From contig CM068841.1 in the NCBI GenBank assembly GCA_028554795.2, positions 24,919,308 through 24,983,307 of the forward strand: a stretch of DNA of 64,000 nucleotides, given 5' to 3'. The notes under the pieces were generated by a model, which had not been told where the DNA came from, did not search any database, and was given only the letters and a program-made list of their open reading frames with translations. Source of the DNA: Sinohyriopsis cumingii. Taxonomy: Eukaryota > Mollusca > Bivalvia > Unionida > Unionidae. Numbering within the stretch: the stretch's first letter is position 1; each line of letters opens with the position of its first letter. This document shows, piece after piece, positions 11,490 to 21,222 of the stretch. The position numbers and the translations under genes were made by a program.

Positions 11490-11643
11490 ACAGGAGTCTG
11501 ACGTTTTATCAATAAAGCACAGCGAAATCTCTAACAATATGAAATCCCCTTATCGATAATATATATATTTATATTATCGATAAGGGGATTTCATATTGTT
11601 AGAGATTTCGCCGTACTTTATTGATAAAACGTCAGACTCCTGT
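11490..11643. mobile_element. Near-perfect palindromic MITE, 154 bp, 9-bp target duplication
   Basis: Two arms of about 72 bp (left starts ACAGGAGTCTGACGTTTTAT) are almost exact complements around an AT-rich centre (ATATATATATTTATATT). The element is flanked by GGTACTAAC at 11481-11489 and 11644-11652. It would fold into a very stable hairpin. A single arm fragment occurs at about 10391-10412. Confidence 0.88.
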
Positions 11644-11652
11644 GGTACTAAC

Positions 11653-11917
11653 CTGAGCATATACTTGTTAGTGGAGCAAGCTCTTTTAGCCTAATAATAA
11701 CACTTTCAACATATTCCTTGCACATAATCCAATAAATTGAGTAGCCCTCTTATTTAAAACTGGAAGTATCAAAAATCATTATAGAAATAGTTGTAAAATC
11801 TCGTTTTCCTTTTTTAGCCGATATTTTCATTTAGATCGTCCGCCATATTATTTCAAATAATGATTACTTCTGTTCTCAGCCTCATTTGTTTATGTGCCAT
11901 ATAAGGACATTGATGCC
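11653..11917. other. Short non-coding stretch
   Basis: Between the palindromic MITE and the MULE remnant; nothing recognisable. Confidence 0.4.
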
Positions 11918-13883
11918 TTATTTGGAAATGTAAACAAATCGTAGTAAAAATTTTGTGCCGTTTGGGTCAGAAATTCTGCGCATTAAAAATAAATACGGTT
12001 GATCGGCAACTTTGAAATTCCACCAGGAAATGATTATTCGCCACTTGATTGATAATAATATAGCGTAGAATATCCAAAATATGGTCTGGCAAGCCTTATG
12101 TAGGAAAGGGGTAATTTTAAATTTCGAAAATTGCGTGTTTAGACAAAAGTTACCGGTCCCGTATAATGCCCTTCTTAGGCCCACCATCTCCACTTTAACT
12201 AATTTGAATAGCTTTTCAACCTGTTCGTCAATTTTAATGGGCTCCCAGTTAAGTTTCACTTTTAATCTGTGGTTCATGCTTTCAATGTTGTTGTTTGTCC
12301 AAAGTTGGTATTCGTCACTGGAAATAACGTAGTTCACCAATTTGTCCTCAACATGCCGAACGTAATACTGCAGGAAGTCACTATGACGTTGTTCTTCAAG
12401 GTTGTTTTTAAGTTTGATGTTTCGCTCCTCAAAGGTCGCAGAGTTGTTTGCAGTTGCAGCGCCGTTTGCTCTGAAAATCATGTCAACGATTTCCTTTCTA
12501 TCAATGGTACTCTTTGGGATCTTGTCAGTTATTTGTCAAAGTATATTGTCTTTTATGTGTTTTGAACACAGTTTTCTTGAACAGCCCGGAAATGCCATGT
12601 CTATGGCATTGATCATTACCCATTCGTCATCTTTTCCCAGGACTATTTCATTGTTTTTAATTTCCATGCCAAGCACCCCTCGCAGATGCGAAAAAAATCT
12701 GAAGTAATTCTGTTGGCGGCCATCCCAATGAAGCATGAGTGGCCCCAGAAGTATTGGCACGTCTCCAGTTGCCTTGCGCAGTACCTTGTTCAATTTATAT
12801 ACCGTGGTTGTGACAAAACACTTTCCCAGTGAAAATGTTCTATCGACGCCCACAACACCTTCTTTCGATGATAAAAAGGCTTCAAGTCCAGTATTAGTGA
12901 TGTGATGTGATGTGACTTTGATTTTTAACGTAGCTTTAACAATTTTTCAGTCATATCGCTAAGATGTCTGCAATGTGGCTGTTTAAAGTGATGTCTAGCA
13001 CTGGGGCATCATGCCGCAGACATGTAGCATGATGTCCCACCCAGTCACATTATCCTGACACCGGGCCGACCAGTCCTAACACTAACCTCTTAATGCTGAG
13101 CGCCAAGCGAGGCAGCTGTTAGTACCATTTTTGTAAGTCTTTGGTATGACTTGGCCAGGGATCGAACCCACGACCTCCCGCATCCGAGGCGGACGCTCTA
13201 ACCATTAGGCCACCGGAGCGGTCCCAGTATTTGTTCATTAGTGTAGCATATTATTGAGGGTAAGGGATTGTCTCTAGAATGAATAATCTCAGCTACATAA
13301 GGATGCTTATCGCTTAACATACATTTAACATTCAAAAGTTCGTCAGCAACGTTCTTCAAACCTACTCCACCTCTTTCTTCAGCTTTAACGCAAGCCTTAG
13401 AATAATGACAATTGCTATTAGGTTCACAAAGTACATGTATTACCATATGGAGAAATAAATACTCTAGCAACGATACATACGAGTTTACAACCTAAAGTCT
13501 CATTTTTTTTAAAAAAGTGTTTTTTTAGAACCTCTTCCGTTGTTCATTTAATCTCATCTGGAAAACATGATTTTTCTTCATATACCTGTACATAAAGCAG
13601 ATATACCACAAACTATACAATTATCACTTACCTCGTTCAGCTGGAAGAGAGCGTTCATGTAGCTATATTCGTCACCATCATTGTTCTTAATGCAAATTCG
13701 GCACATAAATTTATAATTCCCGGAATGAACATTTAATTCACTAAGTGTGATGCCTTCACACAATGCATGTACCCAACTTTTGCAATAACCACAATGGACC
13801 GAATCATTGGCACAATTCTGTTTGCAAACAGCGCACGGGTACTGATGGAGTTTAACACGCTTACGAGCACGGGCAGAAGGCAT
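11918..13883 (-). pseudogene. Decayed MULE-type transposase with N-terminal PHD finger
   Basis: Minus-strand remnants lie in the order expected of one gene. At 13883-13578, starting at MPSARARKRVKLHQ, is a PHD-type zinc finger (YPCAVCKQNC, HCGYCKSWVHALC, FMCRIC). At 13470-13223 is the middle part. At 12900-12536 is the MULE transposase core (VGVDRTFSLGKCFVTTTVYK, then LHWDGRQQNYFRFFSHLRG, then a CSRKLCSKHIKDN His/Cys block). At 12481-11918 is the C-terminal part (WTNNNIESMNHRLK). The last two blocks are in different frames, so there is at least one frameshift near 12.5 kb, and the core is separated from the middle part by an inserted SINE (12899-13224). I recognise the VGVDRTF...LHWDG...NNxESMNH pattern from mollusc MULE-like proteins (family knowledge). 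Confidence 0.75.
12899..13224 (-). mobile_element. tRNA-derived SINE, family 1, copy 4, inserted in the MULE remnant
   Basis: Full-length reverse copy: the tail side (GTGATGTGATGTG) lies at the left, and the tRNA-like head, with B box GGATCGAACCC in reverse context and A box near 13195-13212, at the right. The short flanks CCAGTATT on both sides (about 12891 and 13224) look like a target duplication. The body is close to the copy at 10444. Confidence 0.9.
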
Positions 13884-13889
13884 TCTGAC

Positions 13890-14312
13890 AAATATACACT
13901 TCTTTTCCCAATAAAGAATATTATATGTAGAGAATGTTTAACACTTTAACACAGTTGAAACATTATTACACTACAACACCTATGTTTAAACAATACAACA
14001 CAATATTTTAAATGAACCTCAAAACAACTTATTGTATCCTACACTTAGCATTAATCATTTGAAGCTTAATACCGTAACTGAATAATGACAAAATGATTTT
14101 GATGACGATTTTTATTCTTGGCCATTTTATAATAATCCACAAACTTACAATGTCAGATGTTTAATCAATCTGCTAATTGATGCAAACAATACATACCTTT
14201 AATATTGCCCGAAACCATGGAAGGTGCGACATTTCAGTAACAGTACCTATGTTTGAGATTGCTGACGCCGGTATATAATTGAAGGTTGATGAAATAATTA
14301 CTGTTTGAACAA
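13890..14312. other. Non-coding stretch, no gene seen
   Basis: AT-rich upstream side of the MULE remnant. Nothing recognisable. Confidence 0.4.
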
Positions 14313-14325
14313 TACTGCATGAACA

Positions 14326-14579
14326 TGTTGTTGTTGTTGTTGTAGGGTTTAACGCCATTTTTCAGCACACGATTGGCTATATATGGCGGCCAGTATTAAT
14401 GGTGGAGGAAGAACCCAGGAAAACCCCGGAAAGAACCACCGACCCACGAGAAGCTACTGGCAAGCTTTCTCACATATCCACACTAGTCGAATCCGAGACT
14501 CGAACCCACGCAGACAGAGGTGAGATGGCAGTGATCCGTAACGAAGAGCGCTTTAGACCACTCGGCCACTCGGGGCCCC
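14326..14579 (-). mobile_element. tRNA-derived SINE, family 2, 13-bp target duplication
   Basis: In reverse orientation the head reads as a class II tRNA-like sequence (GGCCGAGTGGTCTAAAGCGC as A box; GGGTTCGAGTC as B box), and the other end is a CAA-type tail (TTGTTGTTGTTG on the plus strand). The insertion is bracketed by a perfect TACTGCATGAACA at 14313-14325 and 14580-14592. The GGCGTTAAACCC phrase before the tail is common to mollusc SINEs (family knowledge). Confidence 0.92.
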
Positions 14580-14816
14580 TACTGCATGAACAGACTGGTA
14601 TAGTAAAATAGCCAGGAACCGCGTTTGATTTTGCCGACAGCGGCAGAGTAATTTGTTACTGTTTGTAGTATAATCACTTCTTCTCATTGTATACCGCCAA
14701 CATTAATAACAACAGAAAAGATTTGTATTACCGCTTAAGACACTGTAATGTTTATGCTGAAACAAATTCTGATATTAACATGTTAAATGACGTACTGTAT
14801 TTGTACTATCATCATA

Positions 14817-16330
14817 TGCTTTATATCATGTAATTTTACCCTTATGACTGTTACATCATGTAATTTTACCCTTATGACTGTTACATCATGTAATTTTACC
14901 ATTATATGACTTATATCATGTCATTTTACCATTATATGACTTATATCATGTCATTTTACCCTTATATGACTGTTACATCATGTCATTTTACCATTATATG
15001 ACTTATATCATGTCATTTAACCATTATATGACTTATATCATGTCATTTTACCCTTATATGACTGTTACATCATGTCATTTAACCATTATATGATTTATAT
15101 CATGTCATTTAACCATTATATGACTTATATCATGTCATTTTACCCTTATATGACTGTTACATCATGTCATTTTACCATTATATGACTTATGTCATTTAAC
15201 CATTATATGACTTATATCATGTCATTTTACCATTATATGACTTATATCATGTAATTTAACCATTATATGACTTATATCATGTCATTTTACCCTTATATGA
15301 CTGTTACATCATGTAATTTTACCCTTATATGACTGTTACATCATGTCATTTAACCATTATATGACTTATATCATGTCATTTAACCATTATATGACTTATA
15401 TCATGTCATTTTACCCTTTTATGACTGTTACATCATGTCATTTTACCATTATATGACTTATATCATGTCATTTAACCATTATATGCCTTATATCATGTCA
15501 TTTTACCCTTATATGACTGTTACATCATGTCATTTTACCATTATATGACATATATCATGTCATTTAACCATTATATGACTTATATCATGTCATTTTACCA
15601 TTATATGACTTATATCATGTAATTTAACCATTATATGACTTATATCATGTCATTTTACCCTTATATGACTGTTACATCATGTAATTTTACCCTTATATGA
15701 CTGTTACATCATGTCATTTAACCATTATATGACTTATATCATGTCATTTAACCATTCTATGACTTATATCATGTCATTTTACCCTTATATGACTGTTACA
15801 TCATGTCATTTAACCATTATATGATTTATATCATGTCATTTAACCATTATATGACTTATATCACGTCATTTTACCCTTATATGACTGTTACATCATGTCA
15901 TTTTACCATTATATGACTTATATCATGTCATTTTACCATTATATGACTTATATCATGCAATTTTACCCTCATATAACTGTTATATTATGTCATCACACCC
16001 CCACGTCCTTTATATCATGTAATTTTACCCATATATGACTGTTACATTATGTCATTTTACCCTTATATGACTACTACATCATGTCATTTTACCATTATAT
16101 GACTTATGTAATTTACCTTCATATGACTGTAATATCATGTCATCTTACCCTCACATGTCCTTTATATCATGTCATTTTACCCTTATATGGTAGTCCTACC
16201 TGTAAGACCCGACGCTGATATTTATGTTGTTGACCTTAACAAAATCAAAATGTGCTATGTCTAACATGTAGGACTACATTATATGGCTGTTATATCATGT
16301 CATTTTACCCGAATATTTGGTCTGTTCAGC
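14817..16330 (+). repeat. 30-32-bp minisatellite array, about 1.4 kb
   Basis: Roughly 45 copies of a unit near TTATATCATGTCATTTTACC plus ATTATATGAC. Two main variants alternate (TTATATCATGTCATTT and TGTTACATCATGTAATTT), giving a higher-order pattern. Units degrade toward the right end. A MITE interrupts the array at 16191. Confidence 0.95.
16191..16275. mobile_element. Short MITE inside the minisatellite, second copy of the 94-bp family
   Basis: Reverse-oriented relative of the MITE at 11387-11480: starts TAGTCCTACCTGTAAGAC and ends CATGTAGGACTA, with the shared core TGATATTTATGTTGTTG. The flanks CCTTATATGG and CATTATATGG could be a 10-bp target duplication, although the host array is itself repetitive. 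Confidence 0.8.
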
Positions 16331-16507
16331 CCCCCCCCCCCGCTGCTCTACTACTACTACTACTACCACTTGCGAGCATATGTTCTATCTTTTTGTTTCT
16401 TCTAAGTCAGAATTAAAACATGAAATACTAGAAGTTGAACAAGCGCGTTATTACATTATTCTTAAGGTTCCAAATTGCTGCAAGATTTAAGTATCTGTGT
16501 GATTCAC

Positions 16508-17240
16508 GCCTCGGTTTCAATAAACATCTTAAGTTTAAGGAAATTTTATACCTCAGATCCGTTGAGTTTTTGCCGAGCTGAGATTTTTCTCAGGTACCGT
16601 TTCAATATGTTCTACTAAGGGCAAAGTTTGAGATCGGTTATTACAATCTTAAGCGACCACACCGGAAGACTCTCTATCTTGGAAGTTAAGCATATCATCA
16701 CCATGGATTAACGTGCGAACTCCCGCTAACTGTAAGTATTATTGTCGTCTGGTTTGAGTTTTCTTTTTCTAGGTAGGTGTCAGTTATGGAGCACAAAGAA
16801 AATATCAAAAGATCAGGGAATTGGAACGAAAAGGAAATTTTTTTACTTGTTCAGAATGTTTTAGAAAGAGAAAAGTTTATTTTTGGAAAACTGAAAGGTT
16901 GTGGTGGGGTGGGTGGAGTTACACACTATGACAAGGAAAGGGCCTGGGTTGAAGTTGCAGAGGCTGTTAATGCGTAAGGATTATTCCAACATTTTAAAAA
17001 CTCAGTATAATTTATCACTTATTAAAACTTACTATAACTGAATAAATTATGATATTACGATATGTATGTGTTGACTCGAAAATGGGTATCAGTTACGTCC
17101 TTCAATTACATGTACTAAAATTAACAGTATAATCGCTTCCTGTGATATCGTGGGTTCTGCGGTATCGTCGTATTCATCTTTTTTGGTATTTGTCTTGGAT
17201 AGGGACCATATCGACTTAAATTTAAAAAAAAACAAGGCGT
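16508..17240 (+). mobile_element. End fragment of a PIF/Harbinger transposon
   Basis: Runs as an inverted copy of 48850-49605. It begins with a terminal phrase (CGGTTTCAATAAACATCTTAAG), contains the SANT exon at 16786-16973 and stops abruptly at 17240. Similarity to the other copy continues through AAAAACAAGG just before that point. The remainder of this transposon is not found to the right, where the virus-like element begins. Confidence 0.8.
16786..16973 (+). CDS. SANT/Myb-like DNA-binding exon of Harbinger
   Basis: First coding exon, from ATG (MEHKENIKRSGNWNEKEIF) to ...ERAWVEVAEAVNA, ending at a GTAAGG donor. GNWNEKEIFLLVQNVLEREK and AWVEVAEAVN fit the first two helices of the SANT/Myb-like trihelix domain that partners PIF/Harbinger transposases and brings them to the terminal repeats (family knowledge). 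This copy is open, unlike its counterpart at 49111-49299, but it is a single exon of a truncated transposon and so is not a working gene. Confidence 0.75.
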
Positions 17241-17391
17241 AGCAGCAGAGAGGGCGATCAGACCACTATAGGGAATGGTCACCCTTTGTTTTTAGACAAA
17301 CAAAATAGTGACCCTTCATAGAGGTCAATACCACGTCTACGGTTATTGTTTGTCCCAAACAGAATTGTAGACGAGCCCTCTCTGCTGCTGC
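17241..17391. repeat. Foldback sequence at the left end of the virus-like element
   Basis: AGCAGCAGAGAGGGC at 17241-17255 is exactly complementary to GCCCTCTCTGCTGCT at 17375-17389, enclosing further short complementary pieces (GTCTAC/GTAGAC, GACCA/TGGTC). It may be a hairpin terminus of the element or an independent 150-bp MITE. Confidence 0.7.
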
Positions 17392-17494
17392 TATTAATTA
17401 AAAAATTGTTATATTAAAAATAATGGTACATCCAGAATCTCATACTGCAGGAATAGCACGAGAGAGACTAGAAGCAATTTAAAAAATTCTTCCC

Positions 17495-18463
17495 GTGCGA
17501 GATTCATTTAGAAAAAATCTACAAGCGCAGCAAGAAGCACAAGTTGAGTACGAAGAAGACACTAAAAAACTGTTTAAGCCCGTCACTGCAGCTACTGAGA
17601 AAGTTACAACAGTCATCAAAGAAGAGCTTCTTCCGGTATCAAAACAAACAGCAGAACAAACCGAAAAAATAGCAAGAAGAACTAAACAGACAAAGAAGAT
17701 TTTACGAGATTTTCCAGTTGATATAGCTGCGGCCCAGCCTCCACCTGTTGGTGAGGAAATACTTGAAAGTATTGGAAAACTTCGTACTGAAGTCACCGGC
17801 GTGGAAAAAGAACTTAAATCTAAACCTAAACCAGTAGAAGAAGATATCAAATTGATTGCAAGATTCAGAGAAGGGGTTGTTGAAGAAATTAAAAAGACTG
17901 AAAGAGAAAAATTACCCGAAAAAATATTAGATTATATATCTGACAAATCTGGTTTTTTAAACCCCCGTCATGAAAAAGTAAAAAATGAAGATCTTATTAA
18001 ATGGATATATCGCGTATATACAAACAAAAAACAAGCTAAAGGTCCAGAATATGATACTCTTTATGAAGAAGTAAACACACTTTATAAAGAGAAAAGACAA
18101 CTAGAACGAGGAAAATCCCCCCAGTATCAACTTCCTCCACCTCTGCAACGAACAGAACAAAAACAGTCTTATTCACCGCTGATGTCGAAAATTAAAGAAA
18201 TGTTTGGAGCGACATCACCTGAGAAATCAGGACAAGGAGCTACTGGCAGTGGTCTGGGAGATGATTTTGTTTGTCCTGATAATGTCATTAATGATGTGTC
18301 ACGGTTAGAAGTTCTCATAGGAGTAAAACGTGCCGGAAATAACTCACCAGAAATAATTAATGAAGCAGCTGATATTTGTCGGCGATTATTTCAAGGCGGT
18401 ATTATGGATATCGGAGTTTACCGAGAACTTATCGATAAACTTGTTGATGATTATAGTGACTAG
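17495..18463 (+). pseudogene. Coiled-coil virion-associated protein of the virus-like element
   Basis: The first gene of the virion block. The N-terminal half is highly charged and heptad-like (KLFKPVTAATEKVTTVIKEE, then KQTAEQTEKIARRTKQTKK), consistent with a coiled coil. A proline-rich linker follows, then a conserved C-terminal segment (RLEVLIGVKRAGNNSPEIIN ... GVYRELIDKLVDD) that I recall at the end of similar proteins in other invertebrate capsid elements. A structural or scaffold role is inferred from its position just before the capsid genes. No enzyme motif. Belongs to a broken element. Confidence 0.6.
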
Positions 18464-18492
18464 TTGTTAGATAAATAGCAAATAAAATAAGA

Positions 18493-18954
18493 TGATCATA
18501 CATAATAATCATCGTAAACCCGTACAGGTCAGAGCGGTAAACTCACGATTACCAATCTACAGAGCTACTTACGGAGATGGACTTGGTGATGTTGTACAGG
18601 GATTATTTACAAGGATAGCTCCAAAAGCAGCACCCTGTTGCAAAACAATTATCGATGAAAGCTATTGATATTGTTCGTGATAAAGCCCCTGGAGCAATTG
18701 TCAATGTTGCTGGTAATGCGTTCTCGGCAGTCAAAGATAGACTAGCACGATTAATGCGACGAAAACAACAACCGGTAAAATTACCAAGTACTGAAGTGAT
18801 GCCCGCAGATGTCAGTAAAATAATAAATCAGGCTGCAAATCAAAAACTAGCGGCGTTAACAGATCAAGGACCCGGTGAACCAGGGAATAATATTTCAAGC
18901 ATGATATCAGGGAGTGGAGTTTCTAAACCCGGTTTTCGTGTTAGACGAAAATAA
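18493..18954 (+). pseudogene. Small basic capsid-associated proteins of the virus-like element
   Basis: Plus-strand frames between the coiled-coil gene and the capsid gene. The first part starts MIIHNNHRKPVQVRAVNSRL with glycine-rich YGDGLGDVVQGLF; the second contains GAIVNVAGNAFSAVKDRLAR followed by a basic tail ending FRVRRK. The composition (basic, glycine/alanine-rich helix) suits a minor capsid or DNA-condensing role. No family assignment by motif. Confidence 0.45.
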
Positions 18955-18964
18955 TTATAATAAA

Positions 18965-20303
18965 ATGTTTAAACGTGAATCCGATGAAGCATTTGACATG
19001 GAAGCACCTGTCCTTAAAGATGAATCGGTACGTGATTATCAGTTTTATTCTTATGAAGCACGAATACCAAATCAACGTGGAAGAATTGAATTACAAGTTC
19101 ATGACACAAGTAGATACTTTTTACCCGCTGAGGCTTTTCTTGAGGTAGAAGGTACAATTGTAAAAACGGATGATACTAATTACAGAAATGCAGTAAAAGT
19201 TGGTTTTGTCAACAACGGGATCATGGCACTGTTTGATAGCGCCACTTATATGATCGATGGAAAAAATATCAAATCGATTCAGAAAGATGTCGACGTTGCT
19301 ACAACAATAATAGGATTAGCAAGATATTCTGATGATTATACAGATCAGCAGGTCCTACAATGATGTTTGTGAAAGATAATTCTGATCACCCTGAAAGCAA
19401 TCCGTATAATATAAGACGACCAAGAAATTTTGCCGATAATGCTGATGTTGATGTGTGGCCAGTGATTCATGGTTCTGGTGAAAATTTCAACTTGGGATTT
19501 GCAGCGCGTTGAAATATGTTGCTAGGAGACAATAGAAGATTCTCATGTGCAATTCCACTATCGCATATTTTTGGATTTTGTTGAAGGTTATTCTTGTAAG
19601 AAAGGGTGATGATAACGATGCTCTGTGGAGACCTATTGGTGATGCTGGTAAAGTAGTACTATCGAAAATTTCACTATGGATGCCGGTAATGACTCAAACG
19701 ATCGCAGTAGAACAAAAATTAATTTCTTTCATGGACACTGGTGGTAAATCCTTGTTGTCATGGTTAACAACAAGCACAGACAGTATGCAAACTAACGTTA
19801 ACGGTCAGTTCACATGGCATATAGCATCACAACAGGGTGTTTCTGCACCGCGACATATTTTTATTGCGTTTCAGGAAACTAATCGATTAGGTGATCAAAC
19901 TCACTCTCATATGATATTTGATAAACTAGGTATCACAGATATTTCTTTACGGATAAACGGACAACAAGAACCAACAGAGAATATACAGCTAAATTATGAA
20001 CAGAATCATATAGGACGTGCATATCATCGTTTAATGTCATTCATGGGCCGTGATCAAAATGTTGATACTGGGTTGCAAATATCACAATATGATTTCAGAA
20101 CTTTGTATCTGATTTATTATTTTTCACTGGATCATCTTGATCTGTCAAAACAATCTGTCGTTGATATACATCTTAAAGCAACATTAAATACAGGTGGTGC
20201 TAATTATAGAGCAATCGCTGTTATACTCAGCGATAAAGCCATGTTACTTGAAGGTGGTAGTGGTCGAATGAGAGTCGTTGATGCACCAGTGGAAAATCTT
20301 TGA
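18965..20303 (+). pseudogene. Major capsid protein, double-jelly-roll type, of the virus-like element (fossil)
   Basis: The region starts MFKRESDEAFDMEAPVL. The first jelly-roll block has the signature RDYQFYSYEARI, QVHDTSRYFLPAEAFLEVEG and FVNNGIMALFDSATYMIDGK, which I recognise from eukaryotic double-jelly-roll-like proteins (DJR-like domain family). The second block includes LISFMDTGGKSLLSW, IAFQETNRLGDQTHSHMIFD and TLYLIYYFSLDHLDLSKQSV. Total length of about 440 codons is within the range for DJR capsids. In intact relatives it forms the trimeric capsomers of an icosahedral shell. The gene is broken but both halves are recognisable. It sits between small basic proteins and the protease, as in other capsid-bearing Polinton-like elements. 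Confidence 0.75.
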
Positions 20304-20337
20304 TCATGTTATTTAGAAAAATATTATTTATATAAAA

Positions 20338-21216
20338 ATGTCGTATAGTCATGTTAATGTTACTCTGACTCCTGGTCAGGTCAAAAAGCTTCAATCAAAA
20401 AACACCAGCAAATGCGGAACTAAAATATCACTAAAACGAGATCAGATGGGTGGTGGTTCAAACAAATTATCGTTGACAAATAATCAGATTAAACATTTCG
20501 ATAAAGCCCTAGAATCACAAACCGGAGTTCAATTACATCTTTCTCCGAGCGCCATCAAATACATGGTTAAAACGGGTGGTATATTTCCATTTCTCGCGGC
20601 TATTCCAGGGTTAATAGCTGCTGCTGCTCCATCTGTAGCAAAAGCATCCGCGTTAGGTGCTGTTGGAACAGCTGCTGGAATGGCTCTAAAGAAAGCAACT
20701 GGAAATGGATACAAAAAAGGGACGCGGTCTAAGATTACCGGGATCTCGCTGGGGAAGAGGTCTGAGGCTTCCACGTTAGATATTTCAGCATCAAATTTTG
20801 GTTTACTTGATGTTGCTAAAAAATTAAAAATAAAAAACTTTAGAGGTGTTTTTATGCGAGATCAGTTACCAAAACAACCAAACAAACTCGAAACAGGTAT
20901 TATTAATCTCGACTCAAATTCAGGACCCGGTATTCATTGGGTATCATACGCGGTTGATCCACGTGGAATTGTTTATTTTGATTCATACGGGTTAGCTCCA
21001 CCTGTTGAATTTATTAAGTATGTTGCACCACTCCACGCGCAAGTTTGGTATTCAACGCTACCCACACAAACAATGACAGATCCGCCAATATGTGGCCGTG
21101 AAGTAATTAATGTACTTGACGCTGTATCAAAATCATCCAAACCGCCACATAAAGTCGTGCATGATTATACAAGCAACCGATTCGTCACGTGTAAAGCGTT
21201 TTCAACAGATCTTTAG
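20338..21216 (+). CDS. pX-like/adenain-type maturation protease fusion of the virus-like element
   Basis: An open frame of 292 codons. Residues 1-145 are basic with a hydrophobic alanine/glycine stretch (FLAAIPGLIAAAAPSVAKAS at 85-104), resembling the core or membrane-lytic peptides of adenovirus-like particles. Residues 165-292 form a C5 (adenain-like) cysteine protease: FRGVFMRDQLP, then GPGIHWVSY (His200), VYFDSYG (Asp215), a Gln near 244 and PPICGREV (Cys252), matching the His-Asp/Glu-Gln-Cys arrangement of adenain. In the family it cleaves capsid precursors during maturation. A short intergenic gap and an ATATAAAA stretch just before ATG place it in the virion operon-like block. Fusion of the two parts in one frame is as seen here; the pX assignment is inference. 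Confidence 0.75.
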   Translation: MSYSHVNVTLTPGQVKKLQSKNTSKCGTKISLKRDQMGGGSNKLSLTNNQIKHFDKALESQTGVQLHLSPSAIKYMVKTGGIFPFLAAIPGLIAAAAPSVAKASALGAVGTAAGMALKKATGNGYKKGTRSKITGISLGKRSEASTLDISASNFGLLDVAKKLKIKNFRGVFMRDQLPKQPNKLETGIINLDSNSGPGIHWVSYAVDPRGIVYFDSYGLAPPVEFIKYVAPLHAQVWYSTLPTQTMTDPPICGREVINVLDAVSKSSKPPHKVVHDYTSNRFVTCKAFSTDL

Positions 21217-21222
21217 ATTATA

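Noticed and set aside
14817-16330. CRISPR-like array
   Set aside because: Units are directly adjacent with no unique spacers, in animal DNA; it is a minisatellite.
17479-17850. Minus-strand frame opposite the coiled-coil gene
   Set aside because: A shadow of the plus-strand gene, of low-complexity serine-rich composition.
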